From contig NZ_CP046507.1 of assembly GCF_009741445.1 (NCBI RefSeq), positions 1,860,001 through 1,924,000 on the forward strand: 64,000 nucleotides of DNA, read 5' to 3'. Source of the stretch: Mycobacterium avium subsp. avium (GTDB lineage Bacteria; Actinomycetota; Actinomycetes; Mycobacteriales; Mycobacteriaceae). This document shows, one piece after another, positions 18,246-26,462 of this stretch. Position 1 is the stretch's first letter; the number at the start of each line of letters is the position of its first letter. Under the pieces are notes generated by a model. It was not told the DNA's origin and made no database searches. It was given only the letters and a program-made list of their open reading frames with translations. The position numbers were made by a program, and so were the translations under genes.

Positions 18246-19088
18246 TCACCCGCCCATCCCGGTGACGGCGATGCCGCGGACGAACGAGCGTTGCGCGATC
18301 GCGTAGATGATGACCAGGGGCAGCATGATCAGCATCGAGGCTGCCATCAGAACCGGCCAGCGGGCAACGTATTCGCCCTTCATCCGGACCAGGCCCAGGG
18401 TCAGGGTGGCCAGGCTGCTGCGCTGAATCATCAACAGCGGCCACAGGAAGTCGTTCCAGACGTTGACCCAGGTGAGCACGGCGAGCACCATCACCGCCGG
18501 CCGGGCGTGCGGCAGCAGGATCCGCCAGTAGACCTGCCACGGTGTGCAACCGTCCAGGATCGCCGCTTCCTCCAGATCGGTGGGAAGGGTGCGGAAGAAT
18601 TGCCGCATCAGGTAGGTGCCGAAAGCGCTGCCGAAGAACCCGGGCACGATCATCGCCCACGGGGTGTCGACCCACCCCAGCGTCCGCATGATCAGGAATT
18701 GCGGGATCACCGTCACCGTCAGCGGCACCATCAGCGTGCCCAGGTAGACCACGAACAGCGTGTTGCGGCCGCGGAAATCCAGTCGGGCGAAGGCGTATCC
18801 GGCCAGGGAACAGAAGAAGACATGCCCGGCGGTGACGCAGCCGGCGTACAGCACGGTGTTGACGAACATCCGCCCGATCGGCATCAACGCGAACACCTCG
18901 GTGTAGTTCGACCAGCGCGGGCGGGCCGGCACCAGCGTGGGCTCGCTGACCTCGCCCTCGGTTTTCAGCGATCCCGACACCGCCCACGCGATCGGGAACA
19001 GCGCGCACCAGGCGATGCCCAGCAGCGCGGCGTAGACGGTGGCGGCGCGGAGCACGGTGCGCTTGATGACGGCCTCACTTGAGCCCAC
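18246..19088 (-). CDS. Sugar ABC transporter permease 2 (Rv2039c-type)
   Basis: A 280-residue inner-membrane permease of the MalG/UgpE type. Six hydrophobic helices are visible. The EAA loop that contacts the ATPase reads LEEAAILDGCTPWQVYWRIL, matching the consensus EAA-x3-G-x9-I-x-LP. The start is a GTG at 19088, overlapping the first permease stop by 14 bases, consistent with coupled translation. The partner ATPase follows two bases later. Sugar specificity is not determinable from the permease. Confidence 0.92.
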   Translation of the reverse strand: MGSSEAVIKRTVLRAATVYAALLGIAWCALFPIAWAVSGSLKTEGEVSEPTLVPARPRWSNYTEVFALMPIGRMFVNTVLYAGCVTAGHVFFCSLAGYAFARLDFRGRNTLFVVYLGTLMVPLTVTVIPQFLIMRTLGWVDTPWAMIVPGFFGSAFGTYLMRQFFRTLPTDLEEAAILDGCTPWQVYWRILLPHARPAVMVLAVLTWVNVWNDFLWPLLMIQRSSLATLTLGLVRMKGEYVARWPVLMAASMLIMLPLVIIYAIAQRSFVRGIAVTGMGG

Positions 19089-20019
19089 GGGAAGTCTCCA
19101 AGGAACGTCGATGGCTGACCCGCAACTGCACCACGGTCAGCACCAGCAGGACCGCGAACATCACCCACGCCAGCGCGGAGGCGTATCCGAATTCCAGGAA
19201 CGAGAAGGCATGCTGGAACAGCATGATGCCCAGCACGTAGGTCGCCGACTCGGGTCCGCCGCTGGGGCCGGTGAGCACGTAGACCATGTCGAATGCCTGG
19301 AATGCGTGGATGATCGAGATGATCACCACGAACGAGATCGACCCCCGGATCAGCGGCACGGTGATGGCGAAGAATTGCCGGATCTCGCCGGCGCCGTCGA
19401 TCCTGGCCGCCTCGTACACCGTTTCCGGAACGCCCTGCATCGCCGCCAGCAGGACCACCGTGGCGAACGGGACGCTGCGCCACACGCTGACGATGCACAG
19501 CGACGCCATGGCCCAGCGGGGCTCGACCAGCCACGGCACCGGGCCCAGCCCGACCCAGCCGAGCATGATGTTCAGCAGCCCGTTGTCGGTGTTGAAGACG
19601 AATTGCCACACCACCGCCATCACCACCGAGGAGATGGCCAGCGGCAGAAAGACGATCGTCCGGAAAATGCCGATGCCCCTGACCTTTTGGTTCAGCACAC
19701 CGGCGACGGCCAGGCTGATGGCCACCGTCGGGACGACCGATCCCAGCGTGAAGATCACCGTGTTGCGGATCGCGATCAGAAACAACGGATCGGAGCTGAA
19801 CAGATCCGTGAAGTTCTTCAGCCCCACGAACTTCGGCGGGGTGAACACGTCCCACCGCTGAAAGCTCATGTACAGCGAGAAGCCCAGCGGAAAGAGCATG
19901 AACACAGCGACCGCCACCATGTTGGGCGCGACGAACAACCGGCCCGCCCATGCGTGCCGGCGCCACGGGCTCGGGTTCTTCGGGGTCCGCCGGCCCGCCT
20001 CGGTGTCCAGCGCGGTCAT
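19075..20019 (-). CDS. Sugar ABC transporter permease 1 (Rv2040c-type)
   Basis: A 314-residue permease of the MalF/UgpA type. Six helices are visible after a cytoplasmic N-terminus, and the EAA loop is VYEAARIDGAGEIRQFFAIT. The chosen ATG at 20019 overlaps the solute-binding protein stop by four bases (ATGA). The open frame continues upstream by 39 codons but is not family-like there. It pairs with permease 2 to form the membrane channel. Confidence 0.92.
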   Translation of the reverse strand: MTALDTEAGRRTPKNPSPWRRHAWAGRLFVAPNMVAVAVFMLFPLGFSLYMSFQRWDVFTPPKFVGLKNFTDLFSSDPLFLIAIRNTVIFTLGSVVPTVAISLAVAGVLNQKVRGIGIFRTIVFLPLAISSVVMAVVWQFVFNTDNGLLNIMLGWVGLGPVPWLVEPRWAMASLCIVSVWRSVPFATVVLLAAMQGVPETVYEAARIDGAGEIRQFFAITVPLIRGSISFVVIISIIHAFQAFDMVYVLTGPSGGPESATYVLGIMLFQHAFSFLEFGYASALAWVMFAVLLVLTVVQLRVSHRRSLETSRGLK

Positions 20020-21344
20020 GGGCTGCGCAGCACTTCGTCGACGGAGCGGGACAGCCCGGCCAATGACGTCGCGGGCCGGCTGCCCCGCAGGATCGGCCCA
20101 AAGTTGCGGTCCATCAACGCATTGACCTTCTCCCACGCCGGGGTGATCGGCAGGCCCTGGGAGAAGGCCGGTCCATCGGTCAGCACGCCGAGGTTGCCGA
20201 CCCGCCGGTGCGCCCTGGCGAATCCGTCCGATTTGAGCGCCGAGCGCAGCACCGGAACGAACAGGCAGGATTCACCGATCAGCGCCTGCCCGACGGGCCC
20301 GGTGGCGAACTTGACGAACTCCCAGGCCTGCTCCTTGCGCGGGCTGCTCGACGAGATAGCCAGCCCGGTGGCGCCGATGTCGGAACAGGCGGGCTGCCCC
20401 TTGCCGACCGCCGGACCGACCGGCAACGGAGCGACGTCGAAATCAAGGCCCTCGGCGCGGATGTAGGTCTGGTAGCGCCAGTGCCCGCCGAGCGCCATGG
20501 CGGCCCTGCCCACGGCGAACAGGTTGGGCGTCGACATCGACTGTGTCTCCGAGGCATTGGGGGCGACCCGGTATTTGTTGGCCAGGTCGGCGTAGAACTG
20601 CACCGCCTCCTGGAAGGCGGCGTTGTCGAAGTTGAAGTGAGTCGGGTTCAGCCGCGGATCCGACCAGGGCACGCCGTTGTTCATGGCGAACAGGCCGGCC
20701 GAGTAGTAGGAGCCCCAGGTGTTGACGAATCCGTACTGGGCGGCCCTGCCGGAGGCGTCACGCTTGGTCAGCGCGCGCGCCGCGTTCAGGAATTCGGTGA
20801 AGTCCCAAGGGTGTTCCCACGCCGTGGGCGGCGACGGCACTCCGGCCTCGTCGAAGAGCCGCTTGTTGTAGAACAGGTAGTTGCCCGACCATTGCTCGGG
20901 AAGGGCGTACTGCTTGCCGTTGAAGGTGAAGGTCTCGTACAGCGCGGGGATGCTGTCGGCCTGCAGCTGCTGGGCGAACGCCTTGTCCCGCGCCAGCAGC
21001 GGGCCCAGATCCAGCAGCACACCGCGGTCGGCGAGTTCGGCGTAGGACAGTTCCCACGCCATCAGCACGTCGGGGCATCTGCCGCCGACGCAAAACGTCG
21101 AAAGTTGTTGCATCACGCCGGGCCCGGACAGCACCGCTCGCACCTTGATGTCGGGGTGGCGGCGCGCGAACTCGTCGATGATGCGCATCCGCGCGTCCCG
21201 CTCCTCCGGATTGGCCGCGAAGAAGAAGGTCAGCGCGCCGTCGTCGTCGGAGCCGCAGCCGGCCGACCATGGGGCGAGCGCCGCCGCGGAAAGCGCGCCC
21301 GCACCGCGCAGCAGGCTGCGCCGTCCGAACGGCCTATCGAGCAT
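20016..21344 (-). CDS. Sugar-binding lipoprotein of ABC importer (Rv2041c-type)
   Basis: A 442-residue family-1 extracellular solute-binding protein. The N-terminus combines a twin-arginine stretch GRRSLLRGAG and a lipobox SAGC (about 29-32), so it is probably a Tat-exported lipoprotein. The body has the class-I binding-protein pattern: LTFFFAANPEERDARM, then DVLMAWELSYAELADRG, WSGNYLFYNKRLFDEAG and NPADTS-type C-terminal helices. It is the first gene of the five-gene operon (binding protein, two permeases, ATPase, patatin). The ligand is a carbohydrate or glycerophosphate-type compound by family; not resolved here. Confidence 0.9.
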   Translation of the reverse strand: MLDRPFGRRSLLRGAGALSAAALAPWSAGCGSDDDGALTFFFAANPEERDARMRIIDEFARRHPDIKVRAVLSGPGVMQQLSTFCVGGRCPDVLMAWELSYAELADRGVLLDLGPLLARDKAFAQQLQADSIPALYETFTFNGKQYALPEQWSGNYLFYNKRLFDEAGVPSPPTAWEHPWDFTEFLNAARALTKRDASGRAAQYGFVNTWGSYYSAGLFAMNNGVPWSDPRLNPTHFNFDNAAFQEAVQFYADLANKYRVAPNASETQSMSTPNLFAVGRAAMALGGHWRYQTYIRAEGLDFDVAPLPVGPAVGKGQPACSDIGATGLAISSSSPRKEQAWEFVKFATGPVGQALIGESCLFVPVLRSALKSDGFARAHRRVGNLGVLTDGPAFSQGLPITPAWEKVNALMDRNFGPILRGSRPATSLAGLSRSVDEVLRSP

Positions 21345-21409
21345 GGTCCTCCCGGTCTGGCCCGGTGCCGGTCCGGTGGCCGGCGTCCTCTGACGTCCTT
21401 GGTACCCGA

Positions 21410-22342
21410 TCAGGTTGTGATGTTCCTGAACCGGCCGGCGGGTGGCAGCGCCAGCGTTGCCCGGCGGATGCGCTCAGGGTCGCCGGTGATGTCGATCGTG
21501 TGGATGCGATCGTCGGCCCCGATGCCGATCATCAACAGGATCTGGGCGCGCCCGCGGGCAGCGATCACGATGCCCGGTGTCCCGTCGATGAGCATGACAG
21601 CACCGGCGCGGGCCCGCCCGGCGAATCGACGGGTCTCCTGCGCGACCCGGGTGGCGCCGCGCAGCGCGGTCGGCACGTCCGCGGGCACCAGGACAGGATC
21701 GACCGTGCGCAGTACGTCGGGGGCCAGCAGCTGCAGCAGCGCGGCGATGTCACCGCCGCGCGAGGCCGCCAGGAACGCCTGCACCACCTCGACGTGGCGC
21801 TCGATCCGGTGCCCGTCCCGGCGGGGTGGGCCGGCCGGGGCGGCGTGCAGCCGGTCGCGGGCCCGGCTGGCCAGCTTCTTGGCGGCGTCCGGCGACCGGT
21901 TCAACAATTCGGCGATCGTCTCGAACGGCATGGCGAACACGTCGTGCAGGACGAAGGCGACGCGCTGCGCCGGCGAGAGCCGATCGAGCACCACCAGCAG
22001 CGCGGTGCTCACCGACTCGGCCAGCAGGGTGTCCTCGTCGGCCGGCGACGACGCCGGCACGGCCAGCCGGTCCAGCTCCTCGGGCGCGGCGAGCGGTAGC
22101 TCGGCACGCCGTTTGCGCGCCCGCAGCTGATCGAGGGCCTCGCGCGCGGTGATCGTCGTGAACCAGCCGGACAGGTTGTCGACCGCCGCGAAGTCCGCGC
22201 GGCTGGCCTTGAGCCAGGCCGACTGCACCGCATCGTCGGCGTCGGCCAGCGAACCCAGCAGCTGGAACGCGACCGACCTCAGGTGGCGCCGGTCGTCGTC
22301 GAAACGCTGCGCCAGCTCCGCCAAATTTCGTGGGGCGTTCAT
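21410..22342 (-). CDS. ECF41-like sigma factor with SnoaL-type C-terminal domain
   Basis: A 310-residue sigma factor of the SigJ/ECF41 type. Region 2 (AELAQRFDDDRRHLRSVAFQLLGS, split by hand) and DADDAVQSAWLKASR lie at about 8-45. Region 4 is LSPAQRVAFVLHDVFAMPFE and IAELLNRSPDAAKKLASRAR (about 120-165). A NTF2/SnoaL-like domain (about 180-308) follows a short DGHR linker; in ECF41 proteins this domain replaces a separate anti-sigma. It faces a divergent DoxX-like gene whose upstream region contains a candidate ECF41 promoter. ECF41 factors usually control a carboxymuconolactone decarboxylase/oxidoreductase/epimerase (COE) gene; here the partner differs. Confidence 0.85.
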   Translation of the reverse strand: MNAPRNLAELAQRFDDDRRHLRSVAFQLLGSLADADDAVQSAWLKASRADFAAVDNLSGWFTTITAREALDQLRARKRRAELPLAAPEELDRLAVPASSPADEDTLLAESVSTALLVVLDRLSPAQRVAFVLHDVFAMPFETIAELLNRSPDAAKKLASRARDRLHAAPAGPPRRDGHRIERHVEVVQAFLAASRGGDIAALLQLLAPDVLRTVDPVLVPADVPTALRGATRVAQETRRFAGRARAGAVMLIDGTPGIVIAARGRAQILLMIGIGADDRIHTIDITGDPERIRRATLALPPAGRFRNITT

Positions 22343-22343
22343 G

Positions 22344-22370
22344 GGTCACCTTTTCCGCACGGCAGTCGTC
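22344..22370 (+). promoter_or_regulatory. Candidate ECF41 sigma promoter
   Basis: GGTCACC at 22344-22350 and CGTC at 22367-22370 are separated by exactly 16 bases. The published ECF41 promoter motif is TGTCACA, 16 bases, CGTC. The core GTCAC, the spacing and the -10 element match. It reads toward the small ORF at 22413 and the DoxX-like gene, and starts two bases outside the sigma gene's own start codon. Confidence 0.55.
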
Positions 22371-22412
22371 AAGTTGGTGACCGCATCCCTCCGACATGCC
22401 AAGGAGACGACC

Positions 22413-22505
22413 ATGACCATACCGATCGCGGGTCGCGGGGCGCTGTGTACCCGCGCGGCCGGCCGCGGCGAGAACCCCGGAAACGGCTGCGCGGCAAGGG
22501 ATTGA
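22413..22505 (+). CDS. 30-residue small ORF coupled to the DoxX-like gene
   Basis: A 30-codon ORF (MTIPIAGRGALCTRAAGRGE...ending GNGCAARD) with a perfect AAGGAG ribosome site six bases before its ATG. Its stop overlaps the next start as TGATG. The strong site and the one-base overlap suggest it is translated and couples translation of the DoxX-like protein. It could be a leader peptide or a small functional protein; it contains two Cys and is basic. No homologue is recognised. Confidence 0.5.
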   Translation: MTIPIAGRGALCTRAAGRGENPGNGCAARD

Positions 22506-22861
22506 TGCACATGAACACCGTATTCGTCGGAATCATACTGTTCACCGCGGCCATCACCGCCGCGATCGCGGTGGCCGACTTCGTCCCGGCGCGATTCGTG
22601 CTGGCCAACTCGGCCGAGGTCGGGGTGCCGCGGTCCTGGCTGCCCGCGCTGGGTGCGGCGAAATTGGCCGGGGCCGCCGGCCTCGTCGTCGGGCTGCTGG
22701 GGTTGCCGGCGCTGGGAATCGCCGCGGCCGCCGGGCTGGTGGTGTTCTTCGTCGGTGCGGTGCTGACGCACCTGCGGGCCGGCGTGCTGTACAACATCGC
22801 GTTTCCCGGGGCCTACCTGTGTCTGTCCGCAGCATCGCTGGCCTGGATGGCTCTCCGCTGA
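22505..22861 (+). CDS. DoxX-like membrane protein
   Basis: A 118-residue protein with four hydrophobic helices in the DoxX-like family pattern: TM1 with TAAITAAIAVADFVPARFVL, the loop EVGVPRSWLPALGAAKLAGA, then TM2-4. DoxX relatives are small membrane proteins linked to thiol/oxidative homeostasis in mycobacteria (MRC complex), but this short branch is uncharacterised. Two candidate starts, ATG 22505 and 22511; the first fits the AAGGGA spacing. Likely expressed from the ECF41-type promoter at 22344. Confidence 0.75.
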   Translation: MHMNTVFVGIILFTAAITAAIAVADFVPARFVLANSAEVGVPRSWLPALGAAKLAGAAGLVVGLLGLPALGIAAAAGLVVFFVGAVLTHLRAGVLYNIAFPGAYLCLSAASLAWMALR

Positions 22862-22874
22862 ATCGGGCGCGAGG

Positions 22875-23675
22875 TCAGGCCGGGAAGTAGCGGATCCGGT
22901 TGATCGCGTTGGCCCGCCAGGCCACATCGGCGAACACGATGGCGCGGCCGTGACCCGAATGCAGCGAGACCGCCACGGCGGGGCCGACGCTGTTCATCTT
23001 GGTGAGGCCCGCCCCCGCCAACTGTTCGGCCAATTCGGCCAGTTCGATCGGGTCGCGGTCGCCCAAAGTTATTGCCGCCGTTGATGACAACGCCTGCGCA
23101 GCGGCGAACTTGTCGCCGGCTGCGACGGCGTCGAGGAAGCGCCGCACCAGCCGCTGGTGCGGCGCGCCCACGCGGCGGAAGCCGGCCATGAAGCCCGCGC
23201 TGCCCCGCCATCCCTGATTGCGCAGCAGCCCGCGGTACAGGTCCACGGCGGGGCGCGCCGCGCCCGGGCCGCTGCGCAGGAACTGGACCATCATGGCCGG
23301 AAGCTCCCAATAGGCGCGCAGCGCGCCGATTAGCCACTCGCCGTTGGTTTCTCGAAGGTCGTAGCGCAGGAACGCGGGAATGTACATGGTGACCGCCGGG
23401 CCCATCGCCACCTCGAGCTCCAGGTCGCGCAGCACCGTCGTGCCGAAGACGATGTCGAGGTCGCGGTGGAACCTGATGTCCCGGGGGCCGATGAACGTGT
23501 CATAGAAACGGCCGATCTGCGTCCGCCCGAGATGCGGTCGCGAGCCGACCGGGTCCTCGATCCGGCCGTCGGGGGTGAACAACGCCACCCACGCGGCGCG
23601 GTCGTGCTCGGCGGCGGCCTGCGGCGAGCGCTCCACCGCGGCCAGCAGCTGCTGTCGATCCAGGGGCGCCACCAT
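22875..23675 (-). CDS. Conserved protein with duplicated SnoaL-like domains (Rv2042c-type)
   Basis: A 266-residue protein matching the length and position of M. tuberculosis Rv2042c, directly downstream of pncA. The N-terminal half is a SnoaL-like domain (WVALFTPDGRIEDPVGS, FYDTFIGPRDIRFHRDLD) and the C-terminal half (about 165-266) looks like a second, degenerate copy (LVRRFLDAVAAGDKF ... NAINRIRYFPA). The ATG at 23675 shares one base with the pncA stop (TGATG), so translation is coupled. Function unknown; possibly a ligand-binding or isomerase fold. Confidence 0.82.
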   Translation of the reverse strand: MVAPLDRQQLLAAVERSPQAAAEHDRAAWVALFTPDGRIEDPVGSRPHLGRTQIGRFYDTFIGPRDIRFHRDLDIVFGTTVLRDLELEVAMGPAVTMYIPAFLRYDLRETNGEWLIGALRAYWELPAMMVQFLRSGPGAARPAVDLYRGLLRNQGWRGSAGFMAGFRRVGAPHQRLVRRFLDAVAAGDKFAAAQALSSTAAITLGDRDPIELAELAEQLAGAGLTKMNSVGPAVAVSLHSGHGRAIVFADVAWRANAINRIRYFPA

Positions 23676-24238
23676 CAGCGTGCTCCGACCAATTCGATTC
23701 CGGCGCTTCGCATTTCGTCCAGCGCCCGGGCCGCCGAATCCTCCGCTGCGGCCGCGGTCAGGTGCACCAGCACCCGGGTGGTCAGGCCCGCGCGCGCCGC
23801 GTCCTCGGCGGTCCGCCGCACGCAATGGTCGGTGGCGATGCCGACCACGTCGACCTCGTCGACCCCGCGCCGGCGCAACCATTCCAGCAGCGGCGTCCCG
23901 TTGTCGTCGACGCCCTCGAAGCCGCTGTACCCCGCGGCGTAGGCGCCCTTGCGGAAGACGGCGTCGACGCGGGTGGTGTCCAGCTCGGGCCGGAAATCGG
24001 CGCCGGCGCTGCCGGCGAGGCAGTGCACCGGCCAGGACGACGAATAGTCGGGCCGGTCGGAGAAGTGATCACCCGGGTCGATGTGGAAATCCTGCGTCGC
24101 CACCACGTAGTCGTAGCCCGGAGCGTCGTCCAGGTAGGCGTTGATGGCGGGCGCCACGGCCGCGCCACCGGCCACCGGCACCGAGCCGCCCTCGCAGAAA
24201 TCGTTTTGCACGTCGACGATGATCAACGCTCGCACCAC
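23675..24238 (-). CDS. pncA: Pyrazinamidase/nicotinamidase PncA
   Basis: A 187-residue nicotinamidase that deamidates nicotinamide to nicotinate for NAD recycling and, in M. tuberculosis, activates pyrazinamide. The catalytic triad is intact: Asp9 (IIVDVQNDF), Lys97 (FRKGAY) and Cys139 (IATDHCVRRT). Metal ligands Asp50, His52, His58 and His72 are in TQDFHIDPGDHFS and WPVHCL. Numbering is one higher than M. tuberculosis because of an extra Val2. It heads a coupled two-gene unit with the Rv2042c-type gene and is divergent from the repeat-tailed DoxX gene. Confidence 0.95.
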   Translation of the reverse strand: MVRALIIVDVQNDFCEGGSVPVAGGAAVAPAINAYLDDAPGYDYVVATQDFHIDPGDHFSDRPDYSSSWPVHCLAGSAGADFRPELDTTRVDAVFRKGAYAAGYSGFEGVDDNGTPLLEWLRRRGVDEVDVVGIATDHCVRRTAEDAARAGLTTRVLVHLTAAAAEDSAARALDEMRSAGIELVGAR

Positions 24239-24345
24239 TTCACCCTAGCCGCACCCGCCGGGCCGCCGCAGCGCCGCGGCGCGGCACTAGCTGGGCATAT
24301 CGGCACCACGGTTTGCTCGACAACGAGCCGGGTAATACACCGGCC

Positions 24346-25413
24346 ATGGTGATCAGGAGAATCGCGCGACCCCTGTTATCAGTGGCATTCATCGGGCAAG
24401 GAGTCAACTCACTGCTCAACCCGAAATCGGCGGCCGAGGCGGCGGCGCCGGCCGTGGACGGGCTGCAGGCGTTACCGGATCCGGTGAGCGGCAACATTCC
24501 CAGCGATCCCGAGACGGTCGCACAGATCACGGCGGCGGTCCAGATCGGCGGCGGTCTGCTGCTGGCCACCGGCAAGCTGCCCCGGGTCGCCTCGGCCGCG
24601 CTCGCGCTGACGGTGTTGCCGGCCAACCTCGGGGCGCACTCGTTCTGGAACGAAAGCGACCCGGTGGCCAAAGCCCAGAAGCGCCAACAGTTTCTCACCG
24701 ACCTGAGCCTGCTGGGCGGATTGTTGATCGCCTCCGCGGACACCGCGGGCAAGCCCTCGCTGGGCTGGCGCGGACGGCGGGCCGCCGAGCGGCTCTCGGA
24801 ACGGGTGTCTTCGGCGTGGCCCGGCTCCGACGACTCGGGGTTCGAGGCCGACCTGTCGGAGCTGGGCGAGCGGATTGCGCACGGCCTGCAGATCGGCGCC
24901 GAGCGGGGTCGCGAATTGGCCAGCACCGCAGCCGAACGCGGCGCGCCGTACGCCGAGGCGGCACTCGAACGCGGCCGCGAATTGGCCAGCACGGCCGCCG
25001 AACGCGGCGCGCCGTACGCCGAAGCGGCACTCGAACGGGGCCGCGAATTGGCCAGCACGGCCGCCGAGCGCGGGAGGCCGCTGGCCAAGAAGGCACGCAA
25101 GCGCGGCGAGGAATTGGCCGACGAGGCCGCCGAGCGGGCAGCCTATCTGGCCCAGAAGGCACGCAAGCGCAGCGAGGAACTCGCCGAGGAGGCCGCCGAG
25201 CGCGGCAAGCCGCTGGCCAAGAAGGCGCGCAAGCGCAGCGAGAAGCTGGCCAAGAAGGCACGCAAGCGCAGCGAGAAGCTCGCCGGCACGGCGCGGGTGC
25301 GCGGCGAGGAGCTGGCCGAAACCGCCCGGCAGCGCGGCAGCCTGCTGGCCGACACCGCCCGCGAGCGGGTCGGCGGCCAGGTCGGGACCGGACGCCGCAA
25401 GCTGTCCTGGTGA
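24346..25413 (+). CDS. DoxX-like membrane protein with a 14-unit hendecad-repeat tail
   Basis: A 355-residue protein in two parts. Residues 1 to about 145 are DoxX-like: IARPLLSVAFIGQGVNSLLN, VQIGGGLLLATGKLPRVASA and LTVLPANLGAHSFWNE are hallmarks. Residues 190-343 are fourteen unbroken 11-residue units, such as ELASTAAERGA, PYAEAALERGR and PLAKKARKRSE, without a single insertion. Early units are near neutral; the later ones are Lys/Arg-rich. An 11-residue period is that of amphipathic helices in apolipoproteins, synuclein and LEA proteins, so the tail probably lies along a membrane or polyanion surface. The start is the ATG at 24346. It is absent from the equivalent M. tuberculosis position as I remember it. 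Confidence 0.85.
   Translation: MVIRRIARPLLSVAFIGQGVNSLLNPKSAAEAAAPAVDGLQALPDPVSGNIPSDPETVAQITAAVQIGGGLLLATGKLPRVASAALALTVLPANLGAHSFWNESDPVAKAQKRQQFLTDLSLLGGLLIASADTAGKPSLGWRGRRAAERLSERVSSAWPGSDDSGFEADLSELGERIAHGLQIGAERGRELASTAAERGAPYAEAALERGRELASTAAERGAPYAEAALERGRELASTAAERGRPLAKKARKRGEELADEAAERAAYLAQKARKRSEELAEEAAERGKPLAKKARKRSEKLAKKARKRSEKLAGTARVRGEELAETARQRGSLLADTARERVGGQVGTGRRKLSW
24913..25374 (+). repeat. Fourteen tandem 33-bp (11-codon) units
   Basis: The DNA encoding residues 190-343 of the DoxX-like protein is fourteen in-frame 33-bp units. The first five form 66-bp pairs: units 1-2 and 3-4 encode identical peptides and differ by few bases, and unit 5 begins a third pair. Later units have diverged to Lys/Arg codons. 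This is a recent tandem expansion and likely to vary in copy number between strains. Confidence 0.9.
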
Positions 25414-25417
25414 GCGG

Positions 25418-25996
25418 TTAGACCGGCCAACGCGACCGCAAGGTCTCGGGTGCCCACGCCGGCCAGTCGACGGCACCGACCGTCAGCCCGCCGCTGAGCC
25501 GGGCCACCACACGCGGCCCGCGCAGCCGGCTGTTGTCGTAGCCGGTGGCCAGGTCGGCCAGGGTCATCGCCTCGGCGACCGGAGTCCACAACCGGCGATG
25601 CCGCTCGCGGATCTTGGTTTCCGGCACGTCATGGCCGCCGGCCCGCACGCGGTGCCGGACCCGTTCGACGGCAAGGTCTTCCGGGATGAGCAGCACGTGC
25701 AGCACGACGGTGAAGCCGGCGCGGCGGGCGGCGTGCAGCAGGTCCAGCTTGGACGGGTGGGAGAACACGGTCTCGGCGATGAACGACCGGCCCAGGTCGA
25801 TCAGCTTCGCCCGGGTGTCGGCGGCGACCTTCGCGGCGTCGTAGGCGTGCGACGCCGGATCCTGCGGCCAGCGCTGCCGCGCGATCTCGTCGGCGTTGAC
25901 CACCACGCTGCCCGGCAGCAGCGGCGCCAGGGTCAACGCGATGAACGTCGACTTGCCGGCGCCGTTGGGCCCGACCACCACGTCGAGTCGCTCCAT
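25418..25996 (-). CDS. Zeta-toxin family P-loop kinase
   Basis: A 192-residue zeta toxin-like protein. Walker A is VVGPNGAGKSTFIA (about 7-20), the substrate Asp/Glu region is VVNADEIARQRWPQ and the switch ETVFSHPSKLDLL. These match zeta toxins, which phosphorylate UDP-N-acetylglucosamine, or related kinases. A basic lid region (VERVRHRVRAGGHDVPE, KIRERHRRLW) is present. It follows the antitoxin-like gene with a 30-base gap and reads in the same direction, making a two-gene toxin-antitoxin unit. Activity is inferred from motifs. Confidence 0.8.
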   Translation of the reverse strand: MERLDVVVGPNGAGKSTFIALTLAPLLPGSVVVNADEIARQRWPQDPASHAYDAAKVAADTRAKLIDLGRSFIAETVFSHPSKLDLLHAARRAGFTVVLHVLLIPEDLAVERVRHRVRAGGHDVPETKIRERHRRLWTPVAEAMTLADLATGYDNSRLRGPRVVARLSGGLTVGAVDWPAWAPETLRSRWPV

Positions 25997-26026
25997 CCGG
26001 CCGCCGGACCGCCCGCGGGTGCCGGG

Positions 26027-26416
26027 TCAGCGCCGGCCGGCCAGCACCACCGCGGTGCCGTCGGGCCGGTGCTCGACGATCTCGCCATCGTCGTTGAGGG
26101 CCACCGTGGTGACACCCTGCCCGGCCAGCGTCGCCCCGTAGTTGGTGCGCGCCAGGCTTTCGTCGATGGCCGCCGAGATCTCGGCGTTGAACACCACGCC
26201 CTCTTCGACGGTGAGTTCGGCGGTGGACAGCCGGCCGGCCAGCGCGGCTTCGACCCGCCGCCGGGACGCGGTGTGCTGGCTGGACACCGCACGCCCGACC
26301 CGCGCCCAGTGGTCGAGCTGCTGCTTGGCCGAGCGGCTCTGACGGGCGCCCTCGGCCGCCGCGCTGTCCATCAGATCGGACGCGACCCGGGTGACCCGAT
26401 CGACGGCCTCGGCCAT
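26027..26416 (-). CDS. Probable antitoxin partner of the zeta-like toxin
   Basis: A 129-residue protein I read as a ParD-like antitoxin-type family member. An N-terminal helical stretch (AEAVDRVTRVASDLMDSAAA) is followed by SAKQQLDHWARVGRAVSSQH, a pattern seen in ParD-like antitoxins, and a C-terminal beta segment (GEIVEHRPDGTAVVLAGRR). The ATG at 26416 is chosen because GAGGAGG lies six bases upstream. It precedes the toxin gene. Another reading is a small DNA-binding protein of unknown partner. Confidence 0.65.
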   Translation of the reverse strand: MAEAVDRVTRVASDLMDSAAAEGARQSRSAKQQLDHWARVGRAVSSQHTASRRRVEAALAGRLSTAELTVEEGVVFNAEISAAIDESLARTNYGATLAGQGVTTVALNDDGEIVEHRPDGTAVVLAGRR

Positions 26417-26462
26417 CACATCCTCCTCGACGCCCCGCGACCGCAACACCCCGTTACAGTCC

